Source: Candidatus Bathyarchaeota archaeon A05DMB-2
GTDB taxonomy: Archaea > Thermoproteota > Bathyarchaeia > Bathyarchaeales > Bathycorpusculaceae
Direction: 5' to 3'
NCBI GenBank assembly: GCA_018475625.1
Contig: JAAKEZ010000014.1
Location: 1 to 52,379, forward strand
DNA length: 52,379 bases
Of the stretch, positions 43,162 to 51,265 are shown one piece after another (the stretch's first letter is position 1; each line of letters opens with the position of its first letter). The position numbers were made by a program, and so were the translations under genes. The notes under the pieces are model-generated. The model did not search any database, had not been told where the DNA came from, and was given only the letters and a program-made list of their open reading frames with translations.

Positions 43162-43626
43162 TCAGGTTTCTGCTGATTTCTTTGCTAATTTTTTCGTTTC
43201 TTTGTAGGAGCGGGCGCAGTGCATGCAGCAGAAAGCGAGTTCTTTGCCGTCTATGACCTCACGGTAAGCGCCTTCGTAGACTTTGCAGCCGCAGTGGGCG
43301 CAGACGTAGAGGCTGGGTTCGATGGCGATGGAGATGAGTTCGGCGAAGCGCTTGAAGAGTTCCGTGCAGAGTTCTCTGCCTTCAGGGGTGAGTTCGAAGA
43401 CTTTCTTTTCCTTCTCGCCCACGGGCTTGATGGTGTGTGTCACTAAGCCCTTTTCTTCCAGCTGCTGCAGGAACGGGTAGACGAGGCTTGGGCTGACTTC
43501 TTTTTTGACGCGTTTTTTGAAGCGGCTGATTATTTGGTAGCCGTGGGCGGGTCCTTCGTAGAGTATGGTGAGTATGTAGAAGCGTGAGAAGTCTGAGATT
43601 AGTTCGTCTATGTTTTCGTTGGTCAT
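43162..43626 (-). CDS. PadR-like transcriptional regulator with C-terminal zinc (TRASH-like) domain
   Basis: Residues about 10-95 form a PadR winged helix: FYILTILYEGPAHGYQIISR, then VSPSLVYPFLQQLEEKGLVT and KKVFELTPEGRELC. The C-terminus has YVCAHCGCKVYEGAYREVID followed by FCCMHCARSY, two pairs of Cys that resemble a TRASH-like metal-sensing ribbon. A metal-responsive repressor is therefore plausible. A 10-bp palindrome AGATATATCT lies upstream at 43667-43676, between this gene and the divergent cupin. Before element insertion this gene was the convergent neighbour of UPF0147. Confidence 0.78.
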   Translation of the reverse strand: MTNENIDELISDFSRFYILTILYEGPAHGYQIISRFKKRVKKEVSPSLVYPFLQQLEEKGLVTHTIKPVGEKEKKVFELTPEGRELCTELFKRFAELISIAIEPSLYVCAHCGCKVYEGAYREVIDGKELAFCCMHCARSYKETKKLAKKSAET

Positions 43627-43666
43627 TACGGTATTTTCTGGTTCGGCGGGGATTTAAATGTTTTTG

Positions 43667-43676
43667 AGATATATCT
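43667..43676. promoter_or_regulatory. Palindrome in the PadR/cupin divergent promoter
   Basis: AGATATATCT is a perfect 10-bp palindrome located 41 bp upstream of the regulator and 67 bp upstream of the cupin. An ATTTAAAT box (43652-43659) may be the regulator's TATA element. PadR binding is inferred. Confidence 0.4.
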
Positions 43677-43742
43677 TTAAAAGACACATGTCACCGTTCA
43701 CCTTAAAACCCACACCAGAATAACACTACACGAGGCTAAAAC

Positions 43743-44084
43743 ATGAAAATATTCCACTACGACACTGTAAAAGCCCAAGACGCCGAAGGAGGCGCCGCCA
43801 AAACCACGATACGCTGGCTCATCACCAAGGAAATCGGAGCAGAAAACTTCGCCATGCGCCTCTTCGAAATGGAACCCAGCGGGCACAGTCCCCTGCACAC
43901 GCACCAATGGGAACACGAAGTCTTCATACTTGAAGGCAAAGGACAACTCTTCGACGGCGCAAAAAGCACGCCGTTCAGCGCTGGCGATGTAATTTTCATT
44001 CCAGGCAACGAGCAGCATCAGTTCAAGAACACTGGACAGAAGCTTCTGCGGTTCCTCTGTCTGGTACCCTACACGTGGGAATAA
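43743..44084 (+). CDS. Single-domain cupin protein
   Basis: A 113-aa cupin. Motif 1 is GHSPLHTHQWEHEVFILEGKG-like, shown here as two His, a Glu and the closing Gly (residues about 46-66). Motif 2 is FSAGDVIFIPGNEQHQFKN, with a His metal ligand. The metal site looks intact. Small cupins of this kind bind metal and may act as isomerases, dioxygenases or sensors; the substrate is not evident. It is divergent from the PadR-like gene and may be its target. Confidence 0.85.
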   Translation: MKIFHYDTVKAQDAEGGAAKTTIRWLITKEIGAENFAMRLFEMEPSGHSPLHTHQWEHEVFILEGKGQLFDGAKSTPFSAGDVIFIPGNEQHQFKNTGQKLLRFLCLVPYTWE

Positions 44085-44191
44085 CGCAATTCTTTTCCCC
44101 ATATAGTTAGGGAGTCTCTGTCCAACCGTTTTCGTTAAAAATATATGCTAGTGGCTACATCTAACTCTGGGTTCCCGGGAGATGATGCCCT

Positions 44192-45574
44192 TTGAAGTAC
44201 GACGTAATCATAGTCGGTGCGGGTCCAGCAGGAATTTTTTCAGCACTAGAGCTAACAGAAAAAAACAACCTCAGCGTCCTTATTCTCGACAGGGGTCCAG
44301 ATATAGACCAGCGTAAGTGCCCCTCAAGCCGCGGTTTTGAATGTCACCACTGCGAGCCGTGTTCGGTTCTCTCAGGCTGGGGCGGGGCAGGCGCCTACAG
44401 TGACGGCAAACTCACCCTGTCCACCGAGGTAGGCGGCTGGCTCAACCAGTACGTTTCAGAAAAAGAGCTCCGAGCACTAGTCAGCTACGTTGACAGCGTT
44501 TACCTGAAGTATGGTGCAAGCGAGCAGGTCTACGGCGGAGACGTCGAGAAAGTGGACGAAATCGAGCGCAAGGCTTCACTTGCAGGGTTGAAGCTTATCA
44601 GGCAAGAGATTCGACACATGGGCACCGAGAAATGCGCTGACACCCTCCGCAGGATGCGAAAAGAACTTAACAGCAAAATCACGTTCCAGCCCAGAACCGA
44701 CGTTAAGGGACTCATAATCGAGAACCACACGGTAAAGGGTGTTGAAACCGTAAAAGGCGAAAAAATCTATGGCAAATATGTGATAGTCGCGCCAGGCAGA
44801 AGCGGGGCTGAGTGGCTTCAAACTGAAGCACAAGTCCGCGGCTTACGCACGGTCAACAACCCCGTTGATGTGGGCGTAAGAGTTGAGGTTTTAGCCTCAG
44901 TCATGGAAGAGTTGACCACGGCGCTTTACGAGCCGAAACTTGTCTATTACTCGAAGCTTTTTGATGACCAAGTGCGAACCTTTTGCGTCTCACCATACGG
45001 GGAGGTCACCACCGAATCCTACGACGGAGTCCTAACCGTGAATGGGCAGAGCTACGCGGAGCGAAAAACCGAAAACACCAACTTCGCCATCCTCGTCAGC
45101 ACCTCGTTCACCGAACCCTTCAAGGAACCCATCGCCTACGGAAAATACGTTGCTCGACTCTCAAACCTCTTGAGCGGCGGCGTCATGGTGCAACGGTTAG
45201 GCGACTTAGTTTCTGGAAGACGCTCCACGCCTGAACGGCTCGCCCGAAGTGTGGTTGAGCCCACGTTGAAGAACGCCACGCCCGGCGACCTCAGCTTCGT
45301 GTTGCCTTACCGCTACTTATCCGACATAAGGGAGATGCTTCAAGCCCTAGACGTGATTGCGCCTGGAATCCATTCCAGAGACACGTTGCTCTACGGCATC
45401 GAAGTCAAGTTTTATTCTTCTCACCTGCAGCTGAACAACGTTTTGGAAACCAAAATCCAAAACTTGTTCACCATCGGCGACGGCGCAGGCGTCACCAGAG
45501 GCTTAGTTCAAGCCTCGGCTTCGGGCGTCATAGTAGCGCGGGAGATAGTTAAGAGGGAGAAACTGAAGGCATAG
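44192..45574 (+). CDS. FAD-dependent dehydrogenase (COG2509-like NAD(P)/FAD oxidoreductase)
   Basis: The N-terminal dinucleotide-binding motif is DVIIVGAGPAGIFSALELTE, with acidic ILDRGPDID after the second strand. A Cys-rich segment (GFECHHCEPCSVLSGWGGAG, followed by YSDGKL) and the C-terminal FAD motif FTIGDGAGVTRGLVQASASG are typical of the uncharacterised COG2509 family. It starts with TTG at 44192 after GGGAGATGATG. The 460-aa length is normal. It is 3 bp from the next gene, so the two are translationally linked. The physiological substrate is unknown. Confidence 0.85.
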   Translation: MKYDVIIVGAGPAGIFSALELTEKNNLSVLILDRGPDIDQRKCPSSRGFECHHCEPCSVLSGWGGAGAYSDGKLTLSTEVGGWLNQYVSEKELRALVSYVDSVYLKYGASEQVYGGDVEKVDEIERKASLAGLKLIRQEIRHMGTEKCADTLRRMRKELNSKITFQPRTDVKGLIIENHTVKGVETVKGEKIYGKYVIVAPGRSGAEWLQTEAQVRGLRTVNNPVDVGVRVEVLASVMEELTTALYEPKLVYYSKLFDDQVRTFCVSPYGEVTTESYDGVLTVNGQSYAERKTENTNFAILVSTSFTEPFKEPIAYGKYVARLSNLLSGGVMVQRLGDLVSGRRSTPERLARSVVEPTLKNATPGDLSFVLPYRYLSDIREMLQALDVIAPGIHSRDTLLYGIEVKFYSSHLQLNNVLETKIQNLFTIGDGAGVTRGLVQASASGVIVAREIVKREKLKA

Positions 45575-45577
45575 CGC

Positions 45578-46321
45578 ATGGTCGTGGCTCAGAAAATCAG
45601 GTGCTCCCATTGCGGTGCACCCGTCGAGTTTCAGCCCGGTGAGATAGTGGCCACCTGCAAGTACTGCGGTTTCACCACCGTCATCGAAACAGGGAAAGCC
45701 TTCAACTTTGAGCATTCGTTGTTGCTGAACAGGTTTGATGAGAAGCAAATTGAAGAGTCTATCCGCGACTGGATGCGTTCAGGTTTCCTGAAACCATCAG
45801 ACCTCGCCAAAAAATCAAAAATCAATGAGAAAAACCTGATTTACCTGCCCTTCTGGGTCGTCTCAGTCCAAGCCTCAAGCAGCTATAAGGGGATATTTGA
45901 ACGCATAGCTCCGCCCATCGTGAAGGAGGGCAAAATTGAGAAGGAGTATAACTGGCTGGTTTTGGCGCGAGAATCGGCAGGCTTCCCAACTCGCGAGTAT
46001 GATGTTCCGCTGGAGGGCAAGATTCCCTACGACTTCCGCCGCATTGAAGGCTTTGCAAGAGTCCTGAACAGCGAAATCGACAGGGACGAAGCCGTGGAAC
46101 TTGCTAAGCAGCAGATTGATGCGCATCACCACTTTCTCCTCAAGAAGGATGTGGACAGAATCGTCGAGATGCAAACCGCCTACAACGTGAAGCAGGTGGT
46201 TTATTTGCACGCGCCCATATGGTTCATCAAGTACGAGTATAAGGGCAACGCTTATCAGCTTATTATCGACGGCGCCACTGGTGCTGCCTTGAAAGGCGAT
46301 ATACCCACAACTAAGTTTTAG
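45578..46321 (+). CDS. Zinc-ribbon protein, likely partner of the SPFH module
   Basis: An N-terminal ribbon (CSHCGAP and CKYCGFT, residues about 9-31) is followed by a 200-aa beta-rich domain with LPFWVVSVQASSSYKGIFER and APIWFIKYEYKGNAYQLIID. This recalls proteins encoded beside SPFH/band-7 genes, with a ribbon plus a domain that sits at membranes or complexes. No transmembrane helix is evident. It lies directly after the dehydrogenase and before a coiled-coil gene. Confidence 0.65.
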   Translation: MVVAQKIRCSHCGAPVEFQPGEIVATCKYCGFTTVIETGKAFNFEHSLLLNRFDEKQIEESIRDWMRSGFLKPSDLAKKSKINEKNLIYLPFWVVSVQASSSYKGIFERIAPPIVKEGKIEKEYNWLVLARESAGFPTREYDVPLEGKIPYDFRRIEGFARVLNSEIDRDEAVELAKQQIDAHHHFLLKKDVDRIVEMQTAYNVKQVVYLHAPIWFIKYEYKGNAYQLIIDGATGAALKGDIPTTKF

Positions 46322-46383
46322 TCCGGTTTAAAAGAAACTTTAAAAGCCCCCTTAATTATAACCGCATGAAGAGGGAGCTTGAA

Positions 46384-46920
46384 ATGGACGAGAAAAAAGA
46401 CGTTTACGCGGAAGCAAAAAGTCAGATGCGCCTTGGTGAGCGCATAGTCGCGGCAATACCCGGGTTCAGGGGTTACAAGGAGAAGGAGTTGCGCCGCGAG
46501 TCGGACAAGCTTATCCGAAATCACCTGTACCGACAGCTTTCAGAATTGAAGACCGACCTGAAAATGGTCTTCCAGAAGCTGACTGATCGACGTTACTTTG
46601 ACGTTTTAACAGACATGGACCGCTTAATGGCGAAGATGGACCGCGTGGTCGAGAAGGTTAACCACGCATCTTACGGCTATTCGGGTTTCTTCGACGTGGT
46701 CAAGGTCAAAGAAGAAGCGTTAGACAGGATGATTGACTTCGACAACAAACTTGTCGATGAAATCAACGAGTTTGATGCTGCGGTGGAGGCTTTCAAATCC
46801 GAAATCGCGAGTGGAGACACCAAAAACGCGAAAGAGCGGATACAGAGCATAACGGACAAGTTGGAAGCGTTCGAGGAAACCTTTGATAAGAGAGGAGAAG
46901 TAATATTAGGAGTGACCTAA
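46384..46920 (+). CDS. Coiled-coil protein of the SPFH module
   Basis: The start used is the ATG at 46384, since GGGAGC lies 8 nt upstream; an ATG six codons earlier is possible. A TATA-like ttaattataa is at 46352-46361. The product is almost wholly helical (RQLSELKTDLKMVFQKLTDR, MDRVVEKVNHASYGYSGFFD, NEFDAAVEAFKSEIASGD), suggesting a cytoplasmic scaffold. Its TAA is 1 bp before the SPFH ATG, so coupling is tight. Confidence 0.65.
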   Translation: MDEKKDVYAEAKSQMRLGERIVAAIPGFRGYKEKELRRESDKLIRNHLYRQLSELKTDLKMVFQKLTDRRYFDVLTDMDRLMAKMDRVVEKVNHASYGYSGFFDVVKVKEEALDRMIDFDNKLVDEINEFDAAVEAFKSEIASGDTKNAKERIQSITDKLEAFEETFDKRGEVILGVT

Positions 46921-46921
46921 A

Positions 46922-47899
46922 ATGCCGCAGGTCATAGAATGGACGAACGTTGGCGCCGACGACATAGTTTGGCGATACCCGAACGAGGACATCACGTGGG
47001 GCGCCCAACTCATAGTGCATGAGTACGAGATGGCAGTGTTCTTCAGAGACGGCAAAGCCTACGATGTCTTCGGTCCTGGAAGGCATACGCTTACAACGTT
47101 GAATCTGCCGTTGCTGACTGGGATTCTCAGGCGCCTCGCTGGCTTCGGTCAGACACCGTTCAAGGCAACCGTTATCTTCATTTCCACAAAGGTTTTCCAG
47201 GGAAAATATGGCACCCGCGCACAGACAACAGAGCTTGCGCCACTTCAGGTGTTCGGCGGCTTCTGGTTCAAAATCGAGGATGCCACGCTGTTCGTGAACC
47301 AAGTCATCGGCGGACAAAAAATCTACACGAGCGCGGACGTAAACAATTTCCTGAGGGGCTTCCTGAACGAAAAACTCATCGACGAGCTTTCACACTACGA
47401 CTTAGTTACCGTTTTCACGAGGCTTGACGAGACTTCGGTGATAGTGAAGAACTCGGTAGCTGACTACTTCAAGCGTTTAGGCATAGAGCTGACTGACTTG
47501 CGCTTCGAAGGCATCGACACCACACCTGAATACCGCGAGAGGCTGTTCTGGCTGAAGACCGGAAGAACCGCGCCCGAAGAGGTTCTGCGCATGGAAACCG
47601 TGAAAAGCGCTGCTGAATCCCTCGGCAAATCAACCGGAGGCGGTGCGGCTTTAGGCACTGGCATGGTGCTCATACCACAGCTAATGACGCCCACCGGTCC
47701 AACGCAGGCGCCAGCAGCAGCACTGGTAATCTGCCCCAAGTGCGGTGCCAAGGTTCCAGCTACGTCGAAGTTCTGTCCTGAATGCGGAACAGCGCTCACG
47801 CCTCCGCCGGCTGGCGCGATTAACTGTCCGAAGTGCGGTAAGTCGATTCCTGCTGGGGCGAAGTTCTGTCCTGAGTGCGGAGCGCAACTTTCATCTTAA
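46922..47899 (+). CDS. SPFH/band-7-like protein with two C-terminal zinc ribbons
   Basis: The first 230 residues match SPFH-like (YdjI/'virion core') proteins: VWRYPNEDITWGAQLIVHEY, EMAVFFRDGKAYDVFGPGRH and TLTTLNLPLLTGILRRLAGF. The C-terminus holds two tandem ribbons, CPKCGAKVPATSKFCPECG and CPKCGKSIPAGAKFCPECG. Proteins of this type assemble on membranes and are often encoded with zinc-ribbon and coiled-coil partners, as here. AGGAGTGA provides the ribosome-binding site. Confidence 0.82.
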   Translation: MPQVIEWTNVGADDIVWRYPNEDITWGAQLIVHEYEMAVFFRDGKAYDVFGPGRHTLTTLNLPLLTGILRRLAGFGQTPFKATVIFISTKVFQGKYGTRAQTTELAPLQVFGGFWFKIEDATLFVNQVIGGQKIYTSADVNNFLRGFLNEKLIDELSHYDLVTVFTRLDETSVIVKNSVADYFKRLGIELTDLRFEGIDTTPEYRERLFWLKTGRTAPEEVLRMETVKSAAESLGKSTGGGAALGTGMVLIPQLMTPTGPTQAPAAALVICPKCGAKVPATSKFCPECGTALTPPPAGAINCPKCGKSIPAGAKFCPECGAQLSS

Positions 47900-47911
47900 G
47901 GAGGCGGATTC

Positions 47912-48253
47912 ATGGCTCAAAGCAGTCGAGAACTGCTTTCCATCGGCGCCTTTTTAATTATTGTCGTAGTGGCGATACTGCTTTTTGCCGCTAACCTTAT
48001 TAGTTTGGGTTTAGTTATCCCAGTGATTTTGGTGCTTTCCGGCTGCTGGGCACTGGTTTTGGCTGGCGTACGAGCTTCAAACCCTCAGAAGTACGAGCGC
48101 GGCGCCTTCAGCACCATGAGCTTAGGCTTGCTGTTGATAGCGGCAGGCGGCGGCTGGTACCTGTTTTCAGTTAACCTGGCACTGTACGCGCTGGCACTGA
48201 TACTGCTCGTGGTCGCCGCCATAGCGATAGCCGCGGCGGTAAGGCAAAAATAA
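47912..48253 (+). CDS. Small four-helix membrane protein
   Basis: Four hydrophobic segments span most of the 113 aa (LLSIGAFLIIVVVAILLFAA, SLGLVIPVILVLSGCWALVL, MSLGLLLIAAGGGWYLF, LALYALALILLVVAAIAIAA). AAGGAGG precedes the ATG, and the gene follows the SPFH gene by 12 bp. It is probably the membrane partner of that module; no family is recognised. Confidence 0.7.
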   Translation: MAQSSRELLSIGAFLIIVVVAILLFAANLISLGLVIPVILVLSGCWALVLAGVRASNPQKYERGAFSTMSLGLLLIAAGGGWYLFSVNLALYALALILLVVAAIAIAAAVRQK

Positions 48254-48319
48254 CCGTCGTTTCTTTCTAAACGTTTTTTTATTCCGTCTTGCAGTCATTG
48301 TTGCAGAGGCTAAACGTTA

Positions 48320-49921
48320 ATGGGCAAAACGGTCGTCGGGCACGGCACATGGTACGACATGATGGCGCAGAAAGTGGTCAAGCGAGAGCGGAAACTGGGC
48401 AGAAGCCTCGACAAAGTCAGGACTGAGATGGGTCTCGGCGCCTCCGGTTTCCCCCACATCGGCAGCCTCGGCGACGCCGCACGTTCCTACGCGGTGACGC
48501 TTGCGCTGAAGGAGATGGGCTTCAACTCAGAGTTGGTGGCTTTCTGCGACGACAAGGACGGTTTGCGGAAGGTCCCTGCTGGACTGCCGAAGTCTCTGGA
48601 GAAGTATTTGGGGTTTCCCGTGTCCAATATTCCCGACCCGTTCGGATGTCACGACAGCTATGGCAAGCACATGAGTTCGCTTCTGCTTGACGCCTTGGAC
48701 AAGTGCGGCATCGAGTACCGTTACATGTCGGCGAAGGAAGTTTACGAGAAAGGCTTGCTAAGAGATGAAATCCGCACACTACTGCTGAACGCGCAGCGGG
48801 TTGGCGAAATCGTCAAGGAAGAGGTGGGACAGGAGCGTTACACTGAAGTTCTGCCGTTCTTTCCTGTATGTGAGGACTGCGGGAGAATCTACACCACCAA
48901 GGCGCTGGAGTTTTTTCCAGAAACCGACAAAGTCACATATTCATGCGAAGGCTTGGAAATCCGGGGCAAACGAATCGAAGGATGCGGGCACAAAGGCGAA
49001 GCTAGTATCATCGGCGGCGGCAAGCTCAGCTGGAAAGGCGAGTTCGCGGCGCGGTGGAAAGCGTTAGACATACGGTTTGAAGCTTACGGAAAGGATATCG
49101 CCGACTCGGTGCGGATAAACGACCGCATATGCCGTGAAATCCTATGTTATGAGCCGCCATCTCACGCGAGGTACGAGATGTTCTTGGACAAGGGCGGACG
49201 CAAAATCTCAAAGTCTTCGGGCAACGTTTTCACACCGCAAGTGTGGTTCCAATACGGATCGCCACAGTCGCTGCTCCTGCTGATGCTAAAGAGGTTCGTG
49301 GGCACGCGCACGCTGGACGTTTCAGACATCCCCGTTTACATGAACGAACTGGACTCTCTGGAGGACGTGTACTTCGGCAAGAAAATCGTGAAAGACGAAC
49401 GAGAACACGTGAAGCTTTGCGGCTTGTACGAGTACTGCTGGGTCATGAAGCCGCCTGCCAAACCAAGCATCCACGTTCCATATAACTTGCTGGCGTTTCT
49501 GGTTAAAATGGCGCCGAAAGACCATGCAAACGAGTTCATCGCTGAGAAGCTGCAGAGCTACGGCTACCTGCAGAAAAACCAAGCTGTCGATGCGGACTTG
49601 GCGAAGCGGATTGAGTACGCTTTCAACTGGGTCAGAGACTTCGAAGAAATCAAAGAAACCCAGGTAAGCCTCTCGGACGAGGAGAGAAACGCTGTCGCAG
49701 CCTTGGTTACCGTTTTAGAAGCGGAAACTGACCCTGATAGGATTCAGAACGCCATCTTCAACGTCGCAAAAAACAACGGGTTGCAGCCTCGCGCCTTCTT
49801 CAAAACTCTCTACGAAATCCTCATAGGTGCGCCACAGGGCCCGAGACTGGGCCCGTACATGCTGGCTATGGGCAAACAGAACGTGGTTGCCGCCCTGAGA
49901 AGGACATTGGGTAAAAGTTAG
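48320..49921 (+). CDS. lysS: Class I lysyl-tRNA synthetase
   Basis: Ligates lysine to tRNA-Lys. As a class I enzyme it has the Rossmann-fold signatures GASGFPHIGSLGD (HIGH-like HIGS, residues about 36-48) and KISKSSG (KMSKS-like). A four-Cys zinc site is formed by VCEDCGRIYTT and a later pair in YSCEGLEIRGKRIEGCGHKG. The 533-aa length fits archaeal LysRS-I. GAGG lies 9 nt before the ATG. Class I LysRS is chiefly archaeal, which supports the taxonomic reading. Confidence 0.95.
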   Translation: MGKTVVGHGTWYDMMAQKVVKRERKLGRSLDKVRTEMGLGASGFPHIGSLGDAARSYAVTLALKEMGFNSELVAFCDDKDGLRKVPAGLPKSLEKYLGFPVSNIPDPFGCHDSYGKHMSSLLLDALDKCGIEYRYMSAKEVYEKGLLRDEIRTLLLNAQRVGEIVKEEVGQERYTEVLPFFPVCEDCGRIYTTKALEFFPETDKVTYSCEGLEIRGKRIEGCGHKGEASIIGGGKLSWKGEFAARWKALDIRFEAYGKDIADSVRINDRICREILCYEPPSHARYEMFLDKGGRKISKSSGNVFTPQVWFQYGSPQSLLLLMLKRFVGTRTLDVSDIPVYMNELDSLEDVYFGKKIVKDEREHVKLCGLYEYCWVMKPPAKPSIHVPYNLLAFLVKMAPKDHANEFIAEKLQSYGYLQKNQAVDADLAKRIEYAFNWVRDFEEIKETQVSLSDEERNAVAALVTVLEAETDPDRIQNAIFNVAKNNGLQPRAFFKTLYEILIGAPQGPRLGPYMLAMGKQNVVAALRRTLGKS

Positions 49922-50141
49922 CTGGATGATAGTTACCCGTTTTCCTAGACACTTAAAGTGCGATTAGCATCATTTAGGAAGAAGCTTGTTGAAAATCTTG
50001 TTTGGAAGGAAGAAAAACTCGGCAAAATCAGTCAATTATATGCAAAATGGTTGCAGTTTCAACTTTGTTTGGGAAAACTGCAAAATCTTATAAGCTTATC
50101 GCAACGAAATAGTGGTTCACCAAACTATAGGAGAATAGAGA

Positions 50142-51040
50142 ATGGCAATGCCAAAAAGTAATACAGCTGGCTACGATTGCAATGTTTTTGATAGCTGTTT
50201 TCGTTGTATCAATTGTTGCAATGCCAAATGCTAACGCACAGGCTATTTACAGAACTAAAAAACTTGCGCCATGTGTGGCCTCATGCCCAACCCTGTGGGT
50301 GTTGGCCAAGAAGTGCTGGTTTGGCTGGGAATTACCGACTATGTGCAAAATCAATCTTGTGGATGGGAAGGTCTGACAGTAACGGTCACGAAACCCGATG
50401 GTTCCACCAAAATACTCGACAACAATGGCAAGGGATTCAGGACCGCCGCTACTGGTTCAACAGGCACCGTATATGTCCCCGCTACTGTCGGTAATTACAC
50501 CTTCCAAACGCACTTCCCTCAGCAATGGTTCTCTCACATTCTATGGTCAAAACCGCTGGCGACTGGAGGTTTCTCTGGAGGGTTCCTTGGTGACCACTCA
50601 GCCGAATCTGGAGACGCGTATGAAGGCAAATTCGCAAACACCGTAATCATCAACGGCATACTTAGCATCTCGTTTTCCGAATGATGTTCCAGCCTGGCGT
50701 TGCAGTTACGTTGGACGCGATAGACCCTAACAACAACTTCATCCATATAGGGGACACTACAACCGACGCAAGCGGCTTCTTCAGTTTTCAGTGGAATCCG
50801 CTCTCGGATATTCCAGGCAAGTACACAATTATCGCCACCTTTGCCGGCTCCAAATCTTATTGGCCCTCATTCGCGGAAACCGCCATGTCACTTGACCCTG
50901 CCGCTGAAGCTACACCTGCTCCAACACCTGTACCTCAATCGATAGCTGACCTGTACTTTGTGCCCGCAACCGCAGGCATGATAGTTGCAATCGTTGTAGT
51001 TGGCGCTATTATGATGCTGATGCTCAGAAAACGGCCATAG
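50142..51040 (+). pseudogene. Decayed PQQ-like surface protein gene (frameshifts and internal deletion)
   Basis: Coding pieces lie in different frames. A start (MAMPK) and signal peptide (TIAMFLIAVFVVSIVAMPNA) are separated by an indel in an A5 run near 50152. An Ig-like domain (MPNPVGVGQEVLVWLGITDY, then GLTVTVTKPDGSTKI) follows a second shift in an A6 run near 50258. A short piece (GDAYEGKFANTVIINGI) then ends at 50684, and the C-terminal Ig-like domain plus membrane anchor (TAGMIVAIVVVGAIMMLMLR) is in another frame. A large beta-propeller middle, present in the downstream paralogue, is missing. The two A-run shifts could be sequencing errors; the missing middle cannot. Confidence 0.65.
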
Positions 51041-51265
51041 CGCGATCAACAGGAAACGCGCTTCACCCTCTGTATTTTTTTAAATCATTCTGATGGAAGG
51101 TAAAGTGTCAAAAAAGGCAGCCTATTCTTTCCTCCAAAGGAAAAATGCAAAAACTGGTTAAATCTTATATAAAAGAGTCGGATTCCATTCTGATAGAAAA
51201 TTTTCGCAAAGCTTATAAGAAAATTTCATTAAAATAACGAATCACCAAATACAGGAGAATAGAAA
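51041..51265 (+). promoter_or_regulatory. Promoter/leader region of the surface protein gene
   Basis: Holds a TATA-like gcttataaga (51211-51220) and a leader with AGGAGAATAGA next to the ATG. The upstream pseudogene has the same arrangement (cttataagc near 50090 and AGGAGAATAGA at 50129-50139), showing paralogy including the regulatory DNA. Confidence 0.5.
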